Origin: Rhizorhabdus sp. | Lineage (GTDB): Bacteria > Pseudomonadota > Alphaproteobacteria > Sphingomonadales > Sphingomonadaceae | Length of the DNA: 8,380 bases | Direction: 5' to 3' | NCBI GenBank assembly: GCA_004297635.1 | Contig: SCUQ01000488.1 | Span: 1-8,380 of the forward strand | Shown here: piece by piece, positions 1-6,166 of the stretch | Position numbering within the stretch: the first letter of the stretch is position 1 | Layout: every line of letters begins with the position of its first letter | Made by a program: the position numbers and the translations under genes | Notes under the pieces: model-generated | Database searches by the model: none | Seen by the model: the letters and a program-made list of their open reading frames with translations, nothing else | What the model was told of the DNA's origin: nothing

Positions 1-171
1 CCCGCGCCGCGCGAAGCGCAGCGTGACGATCGCCGGCCGCGCCGCGACGATCGTCGCCATGACCAGGATGACGGCCCCGATGACGGCTGGAATGGCCCCG
101 TCCCCAGCTTCCTTGAGGTACGGCTCGGCTAGATAGCGCTGCGGGCCCGAAGCGGCCCGCAGATACGCCAT
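1..171 (-). CDS. Small membrane protein of unknown function, N-terminal 57 residues (partial)
   Basis: An open frame starts at the ATG at 171-169 and runs without a stop off the left edge of the window, giving 57 residues. The start is supported by a GAGGA ribosome-binding sequence at 180-176, which overlaps the stop codon of the phospholipase gene upstream. Most codons end in G or C, as in the neighbouring genes. Residues 1-28 are polar (beginning MAYLRAASGPQ). Residues about 30-51 are hydrophobic (AVIGAVILVMATIVAARPAIV) and look like one membrane segment, followed by a basic LRFARRG stretch as expected on the cytoplasmic side. The 7-base gap after the phospholipase stop suggests cotranscription. 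I do not recognise a family, and the C-terminus is not visible. A strong hairpin lies within codons 4-11. Confidence 0.55.
   Translation of the reverse strand, partial: MAYLRAASGPQRYLAEPYLKEAGDGAIPAVIGAVILVMATIVAARPAIVTLRFARRG
139..162 (-). repeat. Perfect 9-bp hairpin just inside the start of the small membrane gene
   Basis: The arms CTGCGGGCC and GGCCCGCAG (139-147 and 154-162) are exact reverse complements around a 6-base loop, which reads GCTTCG on the minus strand. The hairpin begins about 10 bases downstream of the A of the start codon at 171. There is no T-run after it, so it does not look like a standard intrinsic terminator. It could slow translation initiation of the downstream gene or mark an mRNA processing boundary. 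It could also be chance in GC-rich coding sequence. Confidence 0.5.
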
Positions 172-178
172 GGCTTCC

Positions 179-1753
179 TCAGGCTCCGTCGCCCCGCGCC
201 GCGTCCCAGAAATGGCGGAATTTTCGTTTCCACCGGCCACGATTGCGCTCCCTGCGCCGCCGCCGCCGTTCGCGTACCGTTTCGAACAGCTGCCGTGTGC
301 CGCGGCGTAGAAAGCCCCGGAACAGGCCGCGATTCGATAGCGGTTCGAACCGTTCGTCGACCGATTCGGGGTCGAGTGCCTCGGTGGCCCCGATCGCAAG
401 GGTGGCGTCGCTCCAGTCGCCAGGATCGAAGGGCATCAGGGTCTTTCCCTGTCCGCGCAGGCATTCGATCGTGCCGATCAACGATCCGGTCTTGTCGAAA
501 GCGTCACGCACCGCTTCCGGGCTGGTGCCGAGATGCTCGGCCATAAGCCGCTCGCGCAGGCCGCGGATCGCAGGATCGGCTTCGCCCGGAACCTCGCCCT
601 CGATCGCGATATCGCATTCGCTGTCGAGCCCCATCGAACGATTGTTCATGTTCGACGACCCCACCCGCAGGATGCGGTCATCGACGATCATCAGCTTGGA
701 ATGGACATAGATGGCCTTCCCGCCTTCGGTAACGGGTGTGTAGATATCGAAGCGGTCATGGCGGTCGATATCGCCCAGAGTAGCCAACAGCGCCGCCCGC
801 GCACTGCCCATCACCTTTTCCTGAAGCCAGCCGTCGGCACTGGTGGGATTGACGATGACGATTTCGGGGCCGTTGCGCTCACGCAGCCGTCCCGCGATCG
901 CTTCGGCCACCCGGCGGGAGGCGAAATACTGGTTATCCGCATAGATGAAGCGCTTCGCCGCCGCGATCATGTCGAGATAGAGCTGCTCGATCTCGCGAGC
1001 CTCCTCGACGCCCTCGGTCTTCGGAACAGTGCGGGCGATGGCAACTGCGCGATCGCGGACGAGCGGCTCCACGGATGCGGGCCAGGGGGCCGCGTGCGTA
1101 GAGGGTACGGGCAGCGTCTTGCCGGTCGCGCGATGCCAGCGCTCGCGGGCGAGTTCGCCCAGCGCCTTCGCCGCCGATCCGTCCACCATCCCCGCGGTAT
1201 CGTGCCAGGGCATATAGGGTTTGCCGCTCGGCCGGGTGCGGCGCTTGTCGCCATCGCGGTGTTCGGGCGTGTCCCAGCGGTCGCATGTCATGTCGATCCC
1301 GCCGCACATCGCCACGCTGTCGTCGATGACGAGGATTTTCTGATGATGGGTGGCGCCGATCGGATGGCTGCTGTCAAAGCGGATCGAGACATGGCGCATC
1401 AGCCGCCAATGGGCGAGGGTGAAGATCGACAGCCCACGCCCCAGCATCTTGATGAAGCCCATGTTCCAGATCAGCAGGTTGATCCTGAGATCCGGGCGCC
1501 GTTTCGCCAGCCAGGGGATGAAATCGGCAAGGCAATTGGGCGGTTCGTCATCGCCACCCTGGCCGACCCGGTCGGGATCGAGCAGGATGCGCGGATCGAC
1601 GTCCCAGCCGACCAGCAATATCTGTTCGCGGGCTTCGAGCATCGCGTCGCGCGCCACGCGGAAATAATCCGCCGCGTCGACGATCACGGCGAAGCGCTCC
1701 GCAGGTTCGATCCGCCAGCAGTTGGACCCGGCCAGAAAGCTTTTGCTCGACAT
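179..1753 (-). CDS. Phospholipase D-superfamily protein with two HKD motifs
   Basis: With the ATG at 1753 the protein has 524 residues. It carries two HxK(x4)D catalytic motifs: the first at H137, K139 and D144 (HQKILVID), followed by GGIDM at 151-155; the second at H351, K353 and D358 (HSKLMIVD), followed by GSSNMNNRS at 365-373. One histidine from each motif is expected to form the shared active site that hydrolyses or transfers phosphodiester bonds. The GGID...DTPEH arrangement after the first motif resembles PLDs acting on phospholipids more than nucleases, but the substrate is inferred. No signal peptide or clear membrane segment is visible. The last 30 residues are strikingly basic (ERRRRRRERNRGRWKRKFR at 494-512), which suits binding to anionic membranes. 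The frame stays open to an ATG at 1867, adding 38 residues that do not resemble the family and nearly reach the divergent gene, so 1753 is preferred. The ribosome-binding site is poor: GGGGA touches the ATG. The gene is divergent from the heme oxygenase and followed closely by a small membrane gene. Confidence 0.88.
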   Translation of the reverse strand: MSSKSFLAGSNCWRIEPAERFAVIVDAADYFRVARDAMLEAREQILLVGWDVDPRILLDPDRVGQGGDDEPPNCLADFIPWLAKRRPDLRINLLIWNMGFIKMLGRGLSIFTLAHWRLMRHVSIRFDSSHPIGATHHQKILVIDDSVAMCGGIDMTCDRWDTPEHRDGDKRRTRPSGKPYMPWHDTAGMVDGSAAKALGELARERWHRATGKTLPVPSTHAAPWPASVEPLVRDRAVAIARTVPKTEGVEEAREIEQLYLDMIAAAKRFIYADNQYFASRRVAEAIAGRLRERNGPEIVIVNPTSADGWLQEKVMGSARAALLATLGDIDRHDRFDIYTPVTEGGKAIYVHSKLMIVDDRILRVGSSNMNNRSMGLDSECDIAIEGEVPGEADPAIRGLRERLMAEHLGTSPEAVRDAFDKTGSLIGTIECLRGQGKTLMPFDPGDWSDATLAIGATEALDPESVDERFEPLSNRGLFRGFLRRGTRQLFETVRERRRRRRERNRGRWKRKFRHFWDAARGDGA

Positions 1754-1759
1754 TCCCCG

Positions 1760-1785
1760 ATCGGTGCCCTTTTTAGGGGTCCGAT
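1760..1785 (-). promoter_or_regulatory. Leader hairpin just upstream of the phospholipase start
   Basis: On the minus strand ATCGGACCCC and GGGCACCGAT flank a TAAAAA loop. Five outer and three inner base pairs form, with a 2x2 mismatch between them. The hairpin ends about 6 bases before the ATG at 1753, next to the GGGGA sequence, so it could affect ribosome access. The arm at 1776-1783 also pairs with 1807-1814, and the two pairings exclude each other. Function is inferred from position only. Confidence 0.3.
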
Positions 1786-1814
1786 GTGGCCCCGTAACAT
1801 TTTGCACGGACCCC
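1776..1814. repeat. Perfect 8-bp inverted repeat in the divergent intergenic region
   Basis: GGGGTCCG at 1776-1783 is repeated in inverted orientation as CGGACCCC at 1807-1814, with 23 bases between. The repeat sits in the only real intergenic gap of the window, between the phospholipase and heme oxygenase genes. It could be a protein-binding operator with half-sites just under four helical turns apart (31 bp centre to centre, about three turns). An 8-bp match in a GC-rich gap of this size can also arise by chance. Confidence 0.35.
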
Positions 1815-1839
1815 AACGCGCCGTTGCTCGTTTGGTGCC
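1815..1839 (-). promoter_or_regulatory. Weak candidate ECF-type (EcfG-like) promoter for the phospholipase gene
   Basis: Reading the minus strand, GGCAC (1839-1835) is followed after 16 bases by CGTT (1818-1815). This is one mismatch from the GGAAC-N16/17-CGTT pattern of the alphaproteobacterial general-stress sigma factor EcfG. Transcription would begin near 1808, giving a leader of about 55 bases before the ATG at 1753. The mismatch falls in the most conserved part of the -35 element, so this is only a candidate. No good sigma-70-type promoter was found for either divergent gene. Confidence 0.2.
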
Positions 1840-1874
1840 ATGCGCCCTGATGGGCCATATCGAGCACGGGGCCA

Positions 1875-2435
1875 ATGGATTTGAGTGAAGCGGAAACGGA
1901 AATATCGCTGCGGGAAAGGCTGCGGCGGAAAACGGCGGCGGCGCATGAGCGGGTCGACGGGCTGTTCGGATCGGCGGATCTCAGCGACGAGCATGGCTAT
2001 GGCCGCTTCCTGCTTGCACAGGCCCGCGCGTGGGAGAGCCTGAGGCCGCGGCTCGACGCGGGATCGATCGCACGGGCAGATGCGCTGCGCGCCGATCTCG
2101 CCGCGCTGGGCCTGGATCGGCCACGCCCATTGGCGACATCCTTGCCGGCCAAGCTCTCGATCGGCCATCTGTATGTGCTGGAAGGCTCGCGGCTGGGCTC
2201 GACACTGTTGTTACGTGACCTCGCGGCGGCATCGCCGTCGCTGGCGCGACGTGCAGGCGCCTATCTGACCGAATCGGCCCGGATCGACGCTTGGAGGCAA
2301 TTGTCGACAAGGCTACAGATGGATCAGAACGGCTATGATAGGGCCGATGAAATCATTGATGACGCTCTATTCGTGTTCGCGCTCTTCGAGCGGGCCTGGC
2401 AGGCTACGGACAGTGCGCACCTGAAGGTAAGCTGA
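1875..2435 (+). CDS. bphO: Heme oxygenase, BphO type
   Basis: This 186-residue protein matches the short bacterial heme oxygenases paired with phytochromes. These open heme with oxygen and reducing power to give biliverdin, iron and carbon monoxide in the cytoplasm. The expected proximal heme-ligand histidine is H24, in LRRKTAAAHERVD near the N-terminus. The distal-helix region with its glycines is at about 97-112 (GHLYVLEGSRLGSTLL), close to the LYVLEGS motif of the family. The length is typical and no membrane or signal segment is seen. The ATG at 1875 is chosen; the ribosome-binding sequence before it is weak, and a TTG at 1881 is a less likely alternative. The phytochrome gene starts 4 bases after the stop, so the two are almost certainly cotranscribed and translationally coupled. 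This supports the role of supplying chromophore. Upstream is a 121-base divergent region with an inverted repeat. Confidence 0.9.
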   Translation: MDLSEAETEISLRERLRRKTAAAHERVDGLFGSADLSDEHGYGRFLLAQARAWESLRPRLDAGSIARADALRADLAALGLDRPRPLATSLPAKLSIGHLYVLEGSRLGSTLLLRDLAAASPSLARRAGAYLTESARIDAWRQLSTRLQMDQNGYDRADEIIDDALFVFALFERAWQATDSAHLKVS

Positions 2436-2439
2436 GCCG

Positions 2440-4989
2440 TTGACCGATATCGTTGAACAGCCAGACCTGACGGTCTGTGATCGTGAACCCATCCACCTGC
2501 TCGGTGCGATACAGAGCTTCGGCTTCCTGCTTTCGGTGGCGACCGACTGGCTGGTGAGCCGGGCATCCGAGAATCTCGTCGAGCATCTTGGCATCGCCTG
2601 GGACGATGCGATCGCGCAGCCGCTCGACAAGGTGCTGTCCGAGAGCGCGGTCCACGATATCCGCAACCGGATCGCCTATCTGCAGGGCGAGGATTCGGTC
2701 GAGCGGCTGCTGAGAGTGCAGCTCAAGCCCGATGCGCCGGAATATGACGTCGCCATCCATTTCAGCCAGGGCATGATCATCATCGAGGGCGAGCCGAGCG
2801 GTCCCGCCGGACATGACGATATCGGCATTACCGTCCGGTCGATGCTGATGCGGCAGAGTCAGGCCGGTTCGATGCAGAATTTCAGGCTGAACGCCGTTCG
2901 CCAGATACGCGCGATCACCGGCTTCGACCGGGTGATGCTCTATCGGTTCGATCAGGACGGGGCGGGCGAAGTGGTCGCCGAGTCGGTCGTGTCGCGGCTC
3001 GAATCCTTTCTCGGCCTGCGCTATCCTGCGACCGATATCCCGAAGCAGGCGCGTGCGCTGTACATCCGCAACATGCTGCGGGTGATCGCGGATCTCGATG
3101 ACCGCGGCTCGCCGGTGCTGCCGGCGAAGGACATTCACGGCCAGCCGATCGACCTGTCGATGTCGGTGCTGCGCTCCGTCTCGCCGGTCCATATCGAATA
3201 TCTGTCGAACATGGGCGTGCGGGCGTCGATGTCGATCTCGGTGATCTGCGAGGGGCGCCTGTGGGGCTTGATCGCCTGCCATCATTACAGTCCGCTGCGG
3301 CCGACGCTGGAGCAGCGCACGGCGGCGGAGCTGTTCGGCCGGATGTTCTCGATGATGCTCGAATCGCGCGAACGCGAGGAGAGTGCCGCCTATGAACAGC
3401 GTTCGCGGGCGATCGCCGATCGCCTGATGTCGGTTGTCGCCCAGGACGCCGATCTGCTTCACAATCCCGAGTGGATCGGGGAGACGATCAGCGCCGCGGT
3501 GCCGAACGACGGGGTCGGCGTCTATCTGGACGGCAAGGCATCGCTGTCCGGGATGGCGCCCGATGAGATGCAGTTTCGCGCACTCGTCCGCGATCTCAGC
3601 ACCGGCGCCGCATCACAGATCGTCACCACCGATTGCCTGTCCCGGCTCCACCCGCCCGCGGCCGCCTATGCCGAGCGGGCGGCGGGCATGCTCGCCATTC
3701 CGATCTCACGGGCGCCGCGTGACTATGTGATCCTGTTCCGGACCGAGAAGGTTCGGTCGGTGCGCTGGGCGGGCGATCCGCAAAAGGCGATGGAAGAGGA
3801 TGCCAACGGCATACGCCTGTCGCCGCGCAAAAGCTTCGAGGCATGGCGCCAACTTGTCCAGGGCGTGTCGGAGCCCTTCAGTTCGGCCGAGCAGCGGGTC
3901 GCCGAAGCGGTCCGTACCTCGCTGCTGGAGGTCGTTCTGCTGCTGGCGGAAGGGCGGGAGAACGACCAGGCCAGGGCGCATGAGCGACAGGATCTGCTCA
4001 TAGCCGAGCTCAATCACCGTGTGCGCAATGTGCTCAGCCTCGTCCGCAGCCTGATCTCGCGGACCCGGGGCAGCGCGCAGAGCTATGAGGATTTCGCCGA
4101 AACCCTGGAGGGCCGAGTCCAGTCGCTCGCCCGCGCGCATGATCAGCTGACGGTTAGGCGCTGGGGGCCGGCCGAGATCGAGCCGCTCGTACGTGCCGAG
4201 GCCAACGCCTATCTTGGCGATAATGGCGATCGCATCCGCGTATCCGGGCCGCAGGTCGCGCTCGATCCGGTCGCTTTCAACACGGTGTCGCTGGTGCTGC
4301 ACGAACTGATCACCAACTGCGCCAAATATGGCGCGCTCAGTGACAGTGGCCATGTCGATCTGCGCTGGGGCGTCGATATCGACGGCTCGTTGCTGATCAC
4401 GTGGCGCGAAACCGGCGGGCCGCCCGTCCGCGCGCCCGAGCGCAAGGGGTTCGGTACCACGATCATCGAGCGATCGATTCCCTATGATCTGGGCGGCCGC
4501 GCCCGCACGACCTATCGCCTGACCGGTTTCGAGGCCGAGTTCACCATTCCGGCGCGCTTCATAACGATCGGGGCAGGCGTCGTCAGCGGCTCCGGGCGGG
4601 GCGAGGCGGAGCCCGCGACGTCGATCGAGAATTTCCCACGATCGGTGCTGTTGGTCGAGGACAGCATGCTCATCGCGATCGATGTCGAGGATGCGCTCAG
4701 GGCGCTGGGCGCGGCGAAGGTCGTCACGGCCTCCTCGGTACGCCAGGCGCGCGATGCGATCGCCGACGGAGGGCTGGATTTCGCGATTCTCGACATCAAT
4801 CTCGGCAGCGATTCGAGCCTGACGGTCGCAGAGGAACTGCAGGCCCAGGGCATCCCTTTCCTGTTCGCCAGCGGCTATGGCGAGCAGGCACAGCTGTCTC
4901 CCGATTTCGCCGGGCAGGAGGTGATTTCCAAGCCTTACGGACGCAAGGAAATCGTCGGCGCCATCATGCGGATGCGGGCGGCCCGCTGA
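2440..4989 (+). CDS. bphP: Bacteriophytochrome: PAS-GAF-PHY-HWE histidine kinase-receiver
   Basis: This 849-residue protein is a red/far-red photoreceptor kinase. The biliverdin-attaching cysteine is C13 in VCDREPIHLLGAIQSFG. The PAS domain covers about 14-115. The GAF domain (about 135-305) holds PATDIP with D199 and the conserved chromophore-pocket histidine H251 (SPVHIEYL). The PHY domain (about 315-500) has the tongue motif PRKSF at 462-466. The kinase is of the HWE family: phospho-accepting H526 in ELNHRVRN, HELITN with N626 in the ATP-binding domain, and the W655/E657 pair in WRETGGPPV. A receiver domain follows (about 735-848) with acidic E740/D741, phospho-accepting D785 (LDINLG) and K831 (SKPYG). 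The start must be TTG at 2440: an in-frame TAA lies at 2428-2430 and no ATG or GTG occurs before C13. A GAAGG sequence at 2423-2427 lies about 12 bases upstream. The receiver could accept or buffer phosphate from H526, or act as a sink. No separate response regulator gene is adjacent. Confidence 0.96.
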   Translation: MTDIVEQPDLTVCDREPIHLLGAIQSFGFLLSVATDWLVSRASENLVEHLGIAWDDAIAQPLDKVLSESAVHDIRNRIAYLQGEDSVERLLRVQLKPDAPEYDVAIHFSQGMIIIEGEPSGPAGHDDIGITVRSMLMRQSQAGSMQNFRLNAVRQIRAITGFDRVMLYRFDQDGAGEVVAESVVSRLESFLGLRYPATDIPKQARALYIRNMLRVIADLDDRGSPVLPAKDIHGQPIDLSMSVLRSVSPVHIEYLSNMGVRASMSISVICEGRLWGLIACHHYSPLRPTLEQRTAAELFGRMFSMMLESREREESAAYEQRSRAIADRLMSVVAQDADLLHNPEWIGETISAAVPNDGVGVYLDGKASLSGMAPDEMQFRALVRDLSTGAASQIVTTDCLSRLHPPAAAYAERAAGMLAIPISRAPRDYVILFRTEKVRSVRWAGDPQKAMEEDANGIRLSPRKSFEAWRQLVQGVSEPFSSAEQRVAEAVRTSLLEVVLLLAEGRENDQARAHERQDLLIAELNHRVRNVLSLVRSLISRTRGSAQSYEDFAETLEGRVQSLARAHDQLTVRRWGPAEIEPLVRAEANAYLGDNGDRIRVSGPQVALDPVAFNTVSLVLHELITNCAKYGALSDSGHVDLRWGVDIDGSLLITWRETGGPPVRAPERKGFGTTIIERSIPYDLGGRARTTYRLTGFEAEFTIPARFITIGAGVVSGSGRGEAEPATSIENFPRSVLLVEDSMLIAIDVEDALRALGAAKVVTASSVRQARDAIADGGLDFAILDINLGSDSSLTVAEELQAQGIPFLFASGYGEQAQLSPDFAGQEVISKPYGRKEIVGAIMRMRAAR

Positions 4990-5010
4990 CGGGGTTCAAC
5001 CCGCGGCCGC
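4978..5010. terminator. Candidate bidirectional hairpin at the convergent gene ends
   Basis: The stop codons of bphP (4987-4989) and the minus-strand glycosyltransferase (4998-4996) are only 6 bases apart. GCGGCC at 4978-4983 pairs with GGCCGC at 5005-5010, and an inner stem forms from CGGGG...ACCCG at 4990-5003. The structure could stop or stabilise transcripts from both sides. Neither strand has a T-run after it, so it is not a canonical intrinsic terminator. Confidence 0.25.
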
Positions 5011-6147
5011 GAAGATGCGTTTGCGCGGCCGCCGCCACACGAGACTGGTGGCCGCCGAGAAGTTGAACACTGCGCCCATGATCGCGCCGGCAAGTCCGGC
5101 CAGGGACCAGTTGCCAAACTGATGGATCGCGATCTGGGCGACGCCGACATTGGCGAGCGCGCCGAAGCTGCACACCAGGCAGAACAGGACCAGGCCGGCG
5201 ATGAACGACAGGCCGGTCAGGCGCCGGTCCCGATAGGTGAATTCGTTGTTCATGACGAAGTTCGAGATCATCGCCACGCCGGTCGCGGTCAACTGAGCGG
5301 CGAGGAAATCGAAACCGGCCAGCTTGAGCGCATTCAGGATCAGCAGATGCACCAGCAGGCCGAAGCCGCCGACGATGCTGAACAGCGCGAAGCGGGGCGG
5401 CACCAGCCCGTGGGTCAGCTTCTCGATGATCAGGAACAGGAACTGCGCCAGCACCATGACGCTGATCTTGCTCTCGCCTTCCTGCCGCGTGCGGAAGGTG
5501 TAGGGGACCTCCTCGATCTTCAGCGGGACCGGAGAGGAGCTGATGATATCGAGCAGGATCTTGTAGCCCTGCTGGCTGAGATCATAGATCACGCCCGAGA
5601 AGACGTCGCGCCGTACCATGAAGAAGCCGCTCATCGGATCGCTGGTCTGATTGCCGACCAGCATGCCCGCCATGCGGGTCGCGAAATCGCTCATCTTCGC
5701 GCGCTTGGCGTCCCATTCGCCGATGCCGCCTCCCTCCGCATAGCGGGTGGCGACGACGATATCGGCGTTGCTGCCGATCAGCTTGTCATACATCGTGCGC
5801 AGGATGCGCTCGTCATGCTGGAAATCGGCGTCCATCACCGCGATGGCGCCGCCATTGGCCACCATCGCCCCCTCGATCACGGCGGAAGACAGGCCGCGCC
5901 GGCCTACCCGACGCAGACAGCGCAGCCGGGGCTCCTCGCGCGCCAGTCTCGACACCTCGCTGAAGGTCTGATCGGGGCTGTCATCGTCGACGATGATCAT
6001 TTCCCACGGCACGTCGCCGAGCGCGCTGCGCACGGCATCGACCAGGGCGGCGATGTTGCCGCGTTCGTTATAGGTCGGGATGACGATCGAGAGTTCGGGT
6101 GCGGTCAGCCGGCCTTTGCGTGCCTTCTTTCCTTCGATCAAACTCAT
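4996..6147 (-). CDS. DPM1-like polyprenyl-phosphate glycosyltransferase (GT2) fused to GtrA domain
   Basis: From the ATG at 6147 the protein has 383 residues. Residues about 18-245 form a GT-A, family 2 glycosyltransferase: IVIPTYNE at 21-28, VDDDSPDQT at 53-61, the metal- and nucleotide-binding DAD at 106-108 (MDADFQHDE), and SGFFMVRRD at 173-181. This pattern fits dolichol/polyprenyl-phosphate sugar synthases, which move mannose, glucose or a related sugar from a nucleotide onto a lipid phosphate at the cytoplasmic face. Residues about 250-372 form a GtrA-like unit with about four membrane segments, including the conserved SNFVMNNEFTYR. GtrA proteins are thought to help anchor or flip lipid-linked sugar. 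An in-frame ATG at 6237 would add 30 unconvincing residues and overlap the upstream gene by 71 bases, while 6147 has a well-placed GGGGGA. It lies 19 bases after the GT-C-like gene. The sugar cannot be told from the sequence. Confidence 0.9.
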   Translation of the reverse strand: MSLIEGKKARKGRLTAPELSIVIPTYNERGNIAALVDAVRSALGDVPWEMIIVDDDSPDQTFSEVSRLAREEPRLRCLRRVGRRGLSSAVIEGAMVANGGAIAVMDADFQHDERILRTMYDKLIGSNADIVVATRYAEGGGIGEWDAKRAKMSDFATRMAGMLVGNQTSDPMSGFFMVRRDVFSGVIYDLSQQGYKILLDIISSSPVPLKIEEVPYTFRTRQEGESKISVMVLAQFLFLIIEKLTHGLVPPRFALFSIVGGFGLLVHLLILNALKLAGFDFLAAQLTATGVAMISNFVMNNEFTYRDRRLTGLSFIAGLVLFCLVCSFGALANVGVAQIAIHQFGNWSLAGLAGAIMGAVFNFSAATSLVWRRPRKRIFAAAG

Positions 6148-6153
6148 CGCGCA

Positions 6154-6159
6154 TCCCCC
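6154..6159 (-). promoter_or_regulatory. Ribosome-binding site deciding the DPM1/GtrA start
   Basis: GGGGGA on the minus strand ends 6 bases before the ATG at 6147, inside the 19-base gap after the TAG (6169-6167) of the preceding gene. It supports the 383-residue form over the longer open frame from 6237. Confidence 0.5.
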
Positions 6160-6166
6160 GCAAACG

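Noticed and set aside
1784..1798. TGT...ACA motif resembling a PpsR/CrtJ light-regulator site
   Set aside because: The spacing is 9 bases, not the 12 of the known TGT-N12-ACA operator.
1754..1867. N-terminal extension of the phospholipase from the ATG at 1867
   Set aside because: The extra 38 residues do not resemble the family, have untypical composition and would leave only 7 bases to the divergent heme oxygenase start. Family-like sequence begins after the ATG at 1753.
533..1888. A 451-codon plus-strand open frame opposite the phospholipase gene
   Set aside because: Its product is rich in R, D, H and A with no recognisable domain, and it lies exactly antisense to a gene with two HKD motifs. 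Long antisense frames are expected where the coding strand has mostly G or C at third positions.
3405..3425. Frequent GCGATCGC/CGATCG palindromes here and elsewhere in the window
   Set aside because: They are scattered through coding sequence at no regular spacing and reflect common Ala, Ile, Asp and Arg codons in a GC-rich genome.
2404..3462. A 352-codon minus-strand open frame opposite bphP
   Set aside because: It is antisense to unmistakable PAS and GAF sequence, lacks any motif, and has the H/R/D-rich composition of shadow frames.
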